Assembly (NCBI RefSeq): GCF_001746415.1 | Contig: NZ_MEHJ01000001.1 | Coordinates: 2,749,001-2,813,000 of the forward strand | Length of the DNA: 64,000 bases | Source: Streptomyces agglomeratus | GTDB taxonomy: Bacteria; Actinomycetota; Actinomycetes; Streptomycetales; Streptomycetaceae | Direction: 5' to 3' | Part shown: piece by piece, positions 15,374 to 23,153 of the stretch | Numbering within the stretch: the first letter of the stretch is position 1 | Layout: each line of letters starts with the position of its first letter | The notes under the pieces: model-generated | The model's database searches: none | Told to the model about the DNA's origin: nothing | What the model saw: only the letters and a program-made list of their open reading frames with translations | Program-made: the position numbers and the translations under genes

Positions 15374-16753
15374 ATGACCGCAACGACGGTGGACGCTCCC
15401 CCGCCCGAGGTACGCCTGCCCAAGCGGCGCGGCGTGGAATTCTCGCTCCTCGTCGGCGCCGTCCTCATCGCCGTGTTCGGCTACATCGACGTGGGCCTCA
15501 CCAAGAACGGCGCAGTGCCCCCCGACGCCGCGGGCTACGGCGCGGGCCTCGGCGTCCTCGCCCTCCTCGCCCACCTCGCGGTCCGCTTCCGCGCCCCGTA
15601 CGCCGACCCGCTGCTGCTGCCCATCGCGGTCCTCCTCAACGGCCTCGGCCTGGTGCTGATCTACCGCCTGGACCTCGAAACGCCGAAGGACCAGGCGGCC
15701 CCCACCCAGCTCATCTGGTCCACCCTCGGCGTGGCGCTCTTCATCGGCGTCGTGGTCCTGCTCCGCGACCACCGCGTCCTCCAGCGCTACGCCTACCTCT
15801 CGGTCGCCGCCGCCCTGGTCCTGATGACGGTGCCGATCTTCTTCCCCGCCATCAACGGCGCGAAGATCTGGATCCGCGTCGGCGGCTTCTCCTTCCAGCC
15901 GGGCGAGTTCGCGAAGATCCTGCTCGCCGTCTTCTTCGCCGCCTACCTCGCCGCGAACCGCAACGCCCTCGCCTACACCGGCCGCAAGATCTGGAAGCTC
16001 CAGCTCCCCACCGGCCGCGTGCTCGGTCCGATCGTCGCGATCTGGCTGCTCAGCGTCGGCGTACTGGTCCTGGAACGCGACCTCGGCACCTCACTTCTCT
16101 TCTTCGGCCTCTTCGTGATCCTGCTGTACGTCGCGACCGGCCGCACCGGCTGGATCGCCGTCGGCCTGCTCCTCGCGGCGGTCGGCGCGTTCGTCGTCGG
16201 CTCGCTCGAACCGCACGTCCACAGCCGCGTCCAGGACTGGCTGCACCCCTTCGCCTCCATCGACGCCGGCCAGGGCCCCGGCCAGCTCGCCCAGTCGCTC
16301 TTCGCCTTCGCCGCGGGCGGCATGCTCGGCGCGGGGCTCGGCGCGGGCCAGTCCGTCCTCATCGGCTTCGCCGCCAAGTCCGATTTCATCCTGGCGACGG
16401 CGGGCGAGGAGCTCGGCCTGTCCGGACTCACAGCGATCTTCCTGCTGTACGCCCTGCTCGTCGCCCGCGGTTACCGGGCGGGCCTCGCGCTGCGCGACCC
16501 GTTCGGGCGGCTGCTCTCGATCGGCCTCGCCTCCATCCTCGCGCTCCAGGTCTTCGTGATCGCGGGCGGTGTCATGGGGCTGATCCCGCTGACCGGCATG
16601 GCGATGCCGTTCCTCGCGCAGGGCGGCTCGTCCGTCGTGACCAACTGGATCATCGTGGCGCTGCTGATGCGGGTCAGCGACTCGGCCCGCCGTCCACAGC
16701 CCGAGCACGTCGAGACCGGCGTCATCGCGCCCATCGTGGAGGTCGACCAGTGA
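15374..16753 (+). CDS. SEDS-family peptidoglycan glycosyltransferase (FtsW/RodA/SpoVE)
   Basis: About 459 residues with ten or more transmembrane helices. SEDS proteins polymerise lipid II into glycan strands and work with a class B PBP. Family blocks seen are the GFSFQPGEFAKILLAVFFAAYLA stretch (split here by length), the Gln-rich extracellular GQGPGQLAQSLFAFAAGG and the C-terminal MAMPFLAQGGSS. ATG 15374 lies directly after a TACGTT -10-like box, so the mRNA may be leaderless; a TTG at 15365 is also in frame. It overlaps the downstream PBP gene by 4 bp. This is probably not the main division FtsW, since no dcw genes are nearby. Confidence 0.93.
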   Translation: MTATTVDAPPPEVRLPKRRGVEFSLLVGAVLIAVFGYIDVGLTKNGAVPPDAAGYGAGLGVLALLAHLAVRFRAPYADPLLLPIAVLLNGLGLVLIYRLDLETPKDQAAPTQLIWSTLGVALFIGVVVLLRDHRVLQRYAYLSVAAALVLMTVPIFFPAINGAKIWIRVGGFSFQPGEFAKILLAVFFAAYLAANRNALAYTGRKIWKLQLPTGRVLGPIVAIWLLSVGVLVLERDLGTSLLFFGLFVILLYVATGRTGWIAVGLLLAAVGAFVVGSLEPHVHSRVQDWLHPFASIDAGQGPGQLAQSLFAFAAGGMLGAGLGAGQSVLIGFAAKSDFILATAGEELGLSGLTAIFLLYALLVARGYRAGLALRDPFGRLLSIGLASILALQVFVIAGGVMGLIPLTGMAMPFLAQGGSSVVTNWIIVALLMRVSDSARRPQPEHVETGVIAPIVEVDQ

Positions 16754-18207
16754 TCCGCTACATCAGACGGGCGGCCGGGTTCTGTCTGCTGCTGCTCGTC
16801 GCGCTGTTGCTGAACGCCGCCCGCGTCCAGGTCTTCCAGGCGGAATCGCTTGACGACAATCCCGCCAACCGGCGTAAGACGATCGGCCGTTACGAGCAGA
16901 AGCGCGGCAACATCGTCGTGGACGGGAAGCCGGTCACCGGGTCCAGGGACAGCGGCGAGCAGCTCCGGTACGAAAGAACGTATCTGCACGGACCGTTGTA
17001 CGCGCCCGTCACCGGCTACGCCTCCCAGACGTACGGCACGACCTTCGTCGAGAACGCCGAGGACGACGTCCTCTCCGGCACCGACCCGCTGCTCGCCCCG
17101 CTCCCCCTGTGGAACGAGATCACGCGCTCGCGCCAGCCGGGCGGCAACGCCGTGACGACGATCAGGGGCGCGGTGCAGCGGGCGGCGTACAGCGGGCTGG
17201 GCGGCAGGAAGGGCGCCGTCGCCGCGGTCGAGCCGTCGACGGGGAAGATCCTCGCCCTGGTCAGCAGCCCGTCGTACGACCCCGAGCAGATCTCCGGGAC
17301 GGGGCGGCGGGTCACGGACGCGTGGGCGCGGCTGAACGGCTCGCCGAGTCAGCCGATGCTCAACCGGGCGATCCGGCAGACGTACCCGCCGGGGTCCACC
17401 TTCAAGATCGTGACGGCTGCGGCGGCGCTCGACACCGAGGTGGTGACGGACATCGGCGCCCCGACGAAGACCCCGGAGCCGTACGTCCTGCCCGGCACCA
17501 GCACCACCCTGCCCAACGAGGCGAGCGGCTGCCGGGACGCGTCGCTGGAGTACGCGATCCGGGTCTCGTGCAACACGGTGATGGCGGAGCTGGGCGTGCG
17601 GGTGGGCATGGCCGGAATGCTCGACACGGTGCAGAAGTTCGGTTTCAACGACGACGGCCTGAGGGTCCCGTCCCGGGTGTCCGCGAGCAGTTTCGACACC
17701 AGCATGACCGCCGACCAGCTCGCCCTGTCCTCCATCGGCCAGTACGACACGAGGGCGACACCGCTCCAGATGGCGATGGTGGCCGCCGCGGTGGCCAACG
17801 GCGGCGAGCTCAAGTCCCCGTACCTGGTGGACAGGACGACGGACGCGGACGGCGACGTCGCCTCGCAGTACAGCCCGAAGTCCCTGCACCAGGCGATGAA
17901 CCCGTCCACCGCCACCCAGCTCCAGCAGATGATGGTCGACGTGGTGGAGAACGGGACGGGCACGAACGCGGCGATCCCGGGCGTCCGGGTGGGCGGCAAG
18001 ACGGGCACGGCGCAGCACGGGACCGACAACACGGGTACGCCGTACGCCTGGTTCATCTCCTGGGCGCACGAGGACGGCGACAGCCAGCCGGCGGTCGCTG
18101 TGGCGGTCGTCGTGGAGGACGCGTCGGCGGACCGGGCGGACATCAGCGGCGGCGGCAGCGCGGCGCCGATCGCGCGGGCGGTGATGCGGGCGGCGCTGGC
18201 CGACTGA
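16750..18207 (+). CDS. Class B penicillin-binding protein (PbpA/FtsI type)
   Basis: 485-residue transpeptidase that cross-links peptidoglycan outside the membrane, probably as partner of the SEDS protein. One N-terminal membrane anchor (about 8-24) precedes a short pedestal. The three active-site motifs are complete: SxxK in PPGSTFKIV (about S216, K219), SxN in RVSCNTV (about S273) and KTG in VGGKTGTAQ (about 417). The start GTG 16750 shares GTGA with the upstream stop, showing coupling. The length is shorter than FtsI, as for the PbpA group. Confidence 0.94.
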   Translation: MIRYIRRAAGFCLLLLVALLLNAARVQVFQAESLDDNPANRRKTIGRYEQKRGNIVVDGKPVTGSRDSGEQLRYERTYLHGPLYAPVTGYASQTYGTTFVENAEDDVLSGTDPLLAPLPLWNEITRSRQPGGNAVTTIRGAVQRAAYSGLGGRKGAVAAVEPSTGKILALVSSPSYDPEQISGTGRRVTDAWARLNGSPSQPMLNRAIRQTYPPGSTFKIVTAAAALDTEVVTDIGAPTKTPEPYVLPGTSTTLPNEASGCRDASLEYAIRVSCNTVMAELGVRVGMAGMLDTVQKFGFNDDGLRVPSRVSASSFDTSMTADQLALSSIGQYDTRATPLQMAMVAAAVANGGELKSPYLVDRTTDADGDVASQYSPKSLHQAMNPSTATQLQQMMVDVVENGTGTNAAIPGVRVGGKTGTAQHGTDNTGTPYAWFISWAHEDGDSQPAVAVAVVVEDASADRADISGGGSAAPIARAVMRAALAD

Positions 18208-18284
18208 CCCGCCGCCGAACCGCCGCCGTCTCAGTCGGCGAAACGGCCGGAGTGCGCCGCTCGTACGCCTTTATGGTGCGGGCC

Positions 18285-18767
18285 ATGACTACCGAACCCG
18301 CAGCCGGCCCCGCCTACGAACTCGCCCAAGTCAACATATCCCGCCTCAAGTTCCCGCTCGACTCGCCCGAGCTGAAGGACTTCGTGGACGCCCTCGACCC
18401 GGTGAACGCGGCCGCCGACAGCGCCAACGGGTTCGTGTGGCGGTTGCAGAGCGACGGGGGCGACGCGACGGACCTGCGGATCTTCGGGGACGACTGGCTG
18501 ATCGTGAACATGTCGGTGTGGCGCGACACCGACGCCCTGACCGCCTTCATGTACCAGGGGCGGCACCGGGAACTGCTCGGCCGCCGCAACGAGTGGTTCG
18601 AGCGCGTCAAGGAGGCGATGACGGCGCTGTGGTGGGTGGAGGCGGGCCGCCGTCCGACGGTGGCGGACGCCGAGAAGGCGCTCGTGCGCCTGCGCGAACA
18701 GGGCCCGACGCCCGATGCCTTCACGCTGCGTACGCCGTTCCCGCCCCCCGGCGGCGCTCCGGCGTGA
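18285..18767 (+). CDS. DUF3291 domain-containing protein
   Basis: 160 residues matching DUF3291: the start YELAQVNISRLKFPLDSP, then DPVNAAADSANGFVWRLQ and the C-terminal WWVEAGRRPTVADAEKAL. The fold is probably a dimeric alpha/beta barrel related to monooxygenase-like proteins. The function is unknown. I chose ATG 18285 (MTTEP); ATG 18273 adds four residues. The stop abuts the stop of the convergent neighbour with no spacer. Confidence 0.88.
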   Translation: MTTEPAAGPAYELAQVNISRLKFPLDSPELKDFVDALDPVNAAADSANGFVWRLQSDGGDATDLRIFGDDWLIVNMSVWRDTDALTAFMYQGRHRELLGRRNEWFERVKEAMTALWWVEAGRRPTVADAEKALVRLREQGPTPDAFTLRTPFPPPGGAPA

Positions 18768-19646
18768 TCAGCCGATCGGCTGCCGTGATTCCTCGCGCAC
18801 CTTGAGTGTCGTCTCGGCGATCTTTTCGAGGTCCACGGACGCGGGGTCCTGCTTCGAGGTCTCGGGGGTGACGACGGCAACCGAGGCGCCCGTGTTCTCG
18901 TCCGCCCAGGCGCACATCGGCATGGTCACCGTGGCCCCGCTCTGCGTCGAGGTGAGCACCTGGCAGGTCAGCGTGATGCCGGAACCTGCCGGGGTGACGT
19001 CCTTGGCCGGAACGGCCACAGCGGCGCCCTCACCTTCCTCGGCGCCCGCCATCATCTTCGCGCGGGCGCTCTCGGGGTCCTTGAACTGCCCGTACATCCC
19101 CGAGATGACCAGCACGCCGAGCTCGGCCGGCGTACCGGACGTGTACTGGCCGACGACCGGCCGGGGATTGCGGATCTTCGAGTCGTACGTCCCGGCCAGC
19201 GCCTCCTTGCCCTTGGTCTGCGACAGGTCCTGCGCCAGCTTGAACTCGCCGTCCAGCATGGTCTTGGGCACGGTGAGCCTGTACTTCGCCGCCGGGAAGC
19301 CGGCACCGGTGGTCACGGCGTTGGCCTCGAGAACGCGGGGCACGACGAACCCGATGAGCCCGATGCCCACCAGGCAGGCGGCGACGATCGCGATCACCTT
19401 GCCGGCCCCGCTCTTGCGCGGCGGCGGCATCATCGGGGGCTGCCCCATCGCGGGCTGCCCCATCGGGGGCTGCCCCCATCCGCCCTGGCCGGGGTACTGC
19501 TGCGGCGGATGGGGCTGGCCCGGGTACGACTGCTGCTGCGGAAACTGCGGCTGCTGCGGCTGCGGGTACGGCTGCCCACCGTACGGATTCGGCTGCTGCG
19601 GGGGCCCGTACGGGCTGGGGGGCTGCTGGGGCGGCGGCATGCTCAT
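18768..19646 (-). CDS. Membrane protein with Pro/Gln-rich cytoplasmic N-terminus
   Basis: 292 residues. The first 77 are a low-complexity Pro-Gln-Gly-Tyr region (PPQQPPSPYGPPQQPNPYGG and GQPPMGQPAMGQPP repeats). One transmembrane helix (about 83-104, VIAIVAACLVGIGLIGFVVP) follows. The extracytoplasmic domain of about 185 residues has two Cys (TCQVL and MCAWAD) that may form a disulphide. This plan is common in streptomycetes. No function is known. Confidence 0.82.
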   Translation of the reverse strand: MSMPPPQQPPSPYGPPQQPNPYGGQPYPQPQQPQFPQQQSYPGQPHPPQQYPGQGGWGQPPMGQPAMGQPPMMPPPRKSGAGKVIAIVAACLVGIGLIGFVVPRVLEANAVTTGAGFPAAKYRLTVPKTMLDGEFKLAQDLSQTKGKEALAGTYDSKIRNPRPVVGQYTSGTPAELGVLVISGMYGQFKDPESARAKMMAGAEEGEGAAVAVPAKDVTPAGSGITLTCQVLTSTQSGATVTMPMCAWADENTGASVAVVTPETSKQDPASVDLEKIAETTLKVREESRQPIG

Positions 19647-19714
19647 GCTGGGAACGCTACTTCACGTACGCGCGCACGCCCGCGCCGCCCGATCCCCCGG
19701 CCACGGGCGCCCGT

Positions 19715-20818
19715 TCAGGCCGCGCCGTCGGCCATCGCCTTCTCTATCTCCGCTACCCGCGCCGCGTCCTCGGCCTCGAAGCGCTGCCGGTCCAGCGCTT
19801 CCGCGATCTCCTCGTCCTGGGTCATGAGGAGATCCAGACTGGAGTCGCCCATCTCGAACACCCCCATGTCGAGGTACGCCCTCTGCAACCGCTCGCCCCA
19901 CAGCCCGATGTCCTTGACGCACGGCACGATGCGGCTGAAGAGGAGCTTGCGGAAGAGGTGCAGGAACTCGGACTGCTCGGAGAGCTCCTGCGCCTCCTGC
20001 CGGGGGATGCCGAAGTTCTCCAGCACCTCCACGCCGCGCAGCCGGTCGCGCATGAGGTAGCAGCCCTCGATGACGAACTCCTCGCGCTCGCGCAGTTCGG
20101 CGTCGGACAGCTCCTTGTAGTAGTCGCGCAGCGCCATCCGGCCGAAGGCCACGTGCCGGGCCTCGTCCTGCATGACGTACGCGAGGATCTGCTTGGGCAG
20201 CGGCTTGTCCGTGGTGTCACGGATCATGCCGAACGCGGCGAGTGCGAGGCCCTCGATGAGGACCTGCATGCCGAGGTACGGCATGTCCCAGCGGGAGTCG
20301 CGGAGGGTGTCGCCCAGCAGGCCCTGGAGGCTGTCGTTGACCGGGTAGAGCATCCCGACCTTCTCGTGGAGGAAGCGGCTGTATATCTCCGCGTGCCTGG
20401 CCTCGTCCATGGTCTGCGTCGCGGAGTACAGCTTCGCGTCGAGATCGGGGACCGACTCGACGATCCGGGCCGCGCACACCATCGCGCCCTGCTCACCGTG
20501 CAGGAACTGGCTGAACTGCCAGGAGGAGTAGTGCCGGCGCAGGTCGCCCTTGTCCTTCTCGGTCATCTTCGCCCAGTGCCGCGTGCCGTAGAGGCTCAGT
20601 GCCTCGTCGGGCGTGCCGAGCGGGTCGTACGGGTCGACCTCGATGTCCCAGTCGATGCGGGTGGCGCCGTCCCACTGTTTGTCCTTGCCCTTCTGGTACA
20701 GCGCGAGGAGGCGGGCACGGCCTTCGTCGTACTCCCAGCTGAAGCGCGCGGCACCGGAGGCCGGTACCTGCCAGAGCGGGTCCGACGGGGCATTCGTGTA
20801 GAGCTCCTGCGTCGACAC
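19715..20818 (-). CDS. Ferritin-like non-haem diiron protein
   Basis: 367 residues, mostly helical. Metal ligands appear in the right order: E in FLHGEQGAM (about 109), ExxH in TMDEARHAEIY (about E139, H142), E in VLIEGLALAAFG (about 189) and ExxH in MQDEARHVAFG (about E219, H222). This is the four-helix diiron pattern of R2-like oxygenases and desaturases. The substrate is unknown. It is divergent from an AurF-type diiron gene across a 200-bp region. Confidence 0.86.
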   Translation of the reverse strand: MSTQELYTNAPSDPLWQVPASGAARFSWEYDEGRARLLALYQKGKDKQWDGATRIDWDIEVDPYDPLGTPDEALSLYGTRHWAKMTEKDKGDLRRHYSSWQFSQFLHGEQGAMVCAARIVESVPDLDAKLYSATQTMDEARHAEIYSRFLHEKVGMLYPVNDSLQGLLGDTLRDSRWDMPYLGMQVLIEGLALAAFGMIRDTTDKPLPKQILAYVMQDEARHVAFGRMALRDYYKELSDAELREREEFVIEGCYLMRDRLRGVEVLENFGIPRQEAQELSEQSEFLHLFRKLLFSRIVPCVKDIGLWGERLQRAYLDMGVFEMGDSSLDLLMTQDEEIAEALDRQRFEAEDAARVAEIEKAMADGAA

Positions 20819-20913
20819 TGACGCCTCCCTGACTCATATCCCTTGAGACACCGGACAATTGGCAGACTCACACGTTGGTAGACGACGGGTCAACAAGTCG
20901 TGCACGGGGGATT

Positions 20914-20936
20914 GACTGCCTTGCTGACAAGCAGTC
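20914..20936. promoter_or_regulatory. Inverted repeat in the diiron divergent region
   Basis: GACTGC at 20914-20919 and GCAGTC at 20931-20936 flank TTG...CAA, giving an operator-like dyad. It overlaps a TTGACT -35-like hexamer (20912-20917) upstream of the AurF-type gene. The TetR encoded after that gene is a candidate ligand. Confidence 0.45.
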
Positions 20937-21018
20937 TCATAAGACGTATCCGCCGGGCAGCAGCCACCCGGGGGACGACCCCCGGACCCCCGAACACCAC
21001 TCGTGAGGTGCCCCCGCC

Positions 21019-21948
21019 ATGACGACAGTGACCGAACGCGACGTACTCAGGGACGCACTCGGCCTCCTCAAGGACCGTGAGCAGGTCGCCGAGCGCCTGC
21101 TGGAGTCGTCCGCCAAGCACTCCTTCGACCCCGAGACGGAACTCGACTGGGCCGCCCCGGTCGAGGAGGGCAAGTGGTTCTGGCCGCCCGAGCTCGTGTC
21201 GCTCTACGACACCCCGCTGTGGCGGAAGATGTCCGAGGAGCAGCGCATGGACCTGGCCAGGCACGAGGCCGCGTCGCTCGCATCGCTCGGCATCTGGTTC
21301 GAGATCATCCTCATGCAGCTGCTGGTCCGGCACATCTACGACAAGTCCGTGACCAGCAATCACGTGCGCTACGCGCTCACCGAGATCGCCGACGAGTGCC
21401 GGCACTCGATGATGTTCGCCAAGATGATCCAGAAGGGCGGCGCCCCCTCGTACCCGGTGCCGCGCCTCTACCACAACCTCGCGCGCGTCCTGAAGACCGT
21501 CTCGACGACGCCGGGTTCGTTCGCGGCGACGCTCCTCGGCGAGGAGATCCTCGACTGGATGCAGCGGCTGACGTTCCCGGACGAGCGCGTCCAGACCCTC
21601 GTACGCGGCGTGACCCGCATCCACGTGGTCGAGGAGGCGCGCCACGTCCGGTACGCCCGCGAGGAACTGCGCCGCCAGATGGTGACCGCCCCGGCCTGGG
21701 AGCGCGAACTGACCCGGGTGAGCTGCGGTGAGGCCGCCCGCGTCTTCTCGACGTGCTTCGTCAACCCGAAGGTGTACGAGAACGTCGGCCTCGACCGCCG
21801 GGAGGCCGTCGCCCAGGTGAAGGCGAGCGGCCACCGCACGGAGGTCATGCAGAGCGGCGCCAAGCGGCTCACGGACTTCCTGGACGACATCGGCGTGCTC
21901 CAGGGCGTCGGCCGCCGGCTGTGGAAGAGCTCGGGACTCCTCGCGTAA
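21019..21948 (+). CDS. AurF-family diiron oxygenase
   Basis: 309 residues of the p-aminobenzoate N-oxygenase (AurF) family, which use a mu-oxo diiron centre to oxidise amines or other substrates. The ligand pattern is complete: E in WFEIILMQ (about 95), ExxH in ADECRHSMMF (about E126, H129), E in LLGEEILDW (about 175), H in TRIHVVEEARH (about 202) and ExxH (about E206, H209). There is no biosynthetic cluster around it, so the substrate cannot be assigned. It is transcribed towards a TetR gene 29 bp downstream, which is probably in the same unit. Confidence 0.9.
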   Translation: MTTVTERDVLRDALGLLKDREQVAERLLESSAKHSFDPETELDWAAPVEEGKWFWPPELVSLYDTPLWRKMSEEQRMDLARHEAASLASLGIWFEIILMQLLVRHIYDKSVTSNHVRYALTEIADECRHSMMFAKMIQKGGAPSYPVPRLYHNLARVLKTVSTTPGSFAATLLGEEILDWMQRLTFPDERVQTLVRGVTRIHVVEEARHVRYAREELRRQMVTAPAWERELTRVSCGEAARVFSTCFVNPKVYENVGLDRREAVAQVKASGHRTEVMQSGAKRLTDFLDDIGVLQGVGRRLWKSSGLLA

Positions 21949-21977
21949 TCGGTCAAATGGGGGGCTACGCTGCCGAC

Positions 21978-22715
21978 ATGACCCCGGCAGCGACCACCCC
22001 AGCCACCCCCGCGTACCGCCGACTCAGTGTCGAGGAGCGTCGCCGTCAGCTCCTCGGCGCCGCGCTGTCCCTCTTCGCGCACCGCGCGCCCGAGGACGTC
22101 TCGCTGGACGACGTGGCGGAGGCGGCCGGGGTGTCCCGGCCGCTTGTGTACCGCTACTTCCCGGGCGGCAAGCAGCAGTTGTACGAGGCCGCGCTCGGCT
22201 CCGCCGCCGACGAGTTGAAACTGTGCTTCGCCGAACCGCAGACCGGGCCGCTCACCCGGCGGCTCATCCGGGCCCTGGACCGCTACCTGGCCTTCGTCGA
22301 CCAGCACGACGCGGGGTTCAGCGCGCTGCTCCAGGGCGGCAGCGTCGCCGAGACCTCCCGTACGACCGCGACCGTCGACGGGGTGCGGCGGGCAGCGGCC
22401 GAGCAGATCCTCACCCATCTCGGCGTCGCGGGAACGGCCGGGCCCCGGCTGCGGATGATGGTCCGCACCTGGATCACGGCCGTCGAGGCGGCCTCGCTCA
22501 TCTGGCTGGACGAGGACAAGCAGCCGCCGGCCGATGAGCTGCGGGACTGGCTCGTCGACCACTTCGTCGCGCTGCTCACGGCGACGGCGGCGACGGACCC
22601 CCAGACGGCGGCCGTGACCCGCGCGGCGCTGGCGACGGAGACGGCCGACGGCCCCGCCGGGGTGCTGGCGCGGCGGGTGATCCCCGTGATCGCCGAGGCG
22701 ACGCACCTCCTCTGA
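21978..22715 (+). CDS. TetR-family transcriptional regulator
   Basis: 245 residues. The N-terminal helix-turn-helix (SLDDVAEAAGVSRPLVYRYFPGGKQQLYE, about residues 37-65) is typical. The C-terminal domain is helical. ATG 21978 has no Shine-Dalgarno and follows TACGCT at 21966-21971, suggesting a leaderless transcript in addition to readthrough from the AurF-type gene. It likely controls the divergent diiron genes, a guess from position. Confidence 0.9.
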   Translation: MTPAATTPATPAYRRLSVEERRRQLLGAALSLFAHRAPEDVSLDDVAEAAGVSRPLVYRYFPGGKQQLYEAALGSAADELKLCFAEPQTGPLTRRLIRALDRYLAFVDQHDAGFSALLQGGSVAETSRTTATVDGVRRAAAEQILTHLGVAGTAGPRLRMMVRTWITAVEAASLIWLDEDKQPPADELRDWLVDHFVALLTATAATDPQTAAVTRAALATETADGPAGVLARRVIPVIAEATHLL

Positions 22716-22793
22716 CCCGTGTGCGGCGGGTGATCCGGGCGGGCACGCGGGCGCCGCACGTCCCGCGACGGCCGTCCCTGCGAGACTGGGCCG

Positions 22794-23069
22794 GTGAGAA
22801 GCGAGAACACGCCCTTCGTGGGCGGCCCCCTGGACGGGCGGGTGCTGCCGGTCCTCGTCGGGCCGACCGGACATCCGCCGAAGTGGTACGAGGTGCCCGT
22901 ACCGGACGACGACGGCGGGCCGCCGACCGTGCACGCCTACGTCCGGGTTCCCGCCGGGTACAGCAAGCGGCTCGGGCTCCAGCGCGGCTGGAAGTACGAG
23001 TACGCGCCGGGCGGCCGGGAGCGTCAACGGCCCAGGTGGCCCTGGTCGAAGCCGGACAGCACCGCATAA
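22794..23069 (+). CDS. Conserved small hypothetical protein
   Basis: 91 residues, [23 protein letters not shown] at the start with a [21 protein letters not shown] segment later. It is rich in Pro and aromatic residues and has no membrane segment. Codon-position bias is strong. GTG 22794 follows a GAGACT -10-like box by 7 bp, so it may be leaderless. I do not recognise a functional domain. Confidence 0.75.
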   Translation: MRSENTPFVGGPLDGRVLPVLVGPTGHPPKWYEVPVPDDDGGPPTVHAYVRVPAGYSKRLGLQRGWKYEYAPGGRERQRPRWPWSKPDSTA

Positions 23070-23153
23070 GATCGGCGGTTGTGCCGGACGTGGCCGCTGT
23101 GACCGGAGGAGCGGCCACGGCACGGTGACCACGGTTACCACAGGGGGTGCGCC

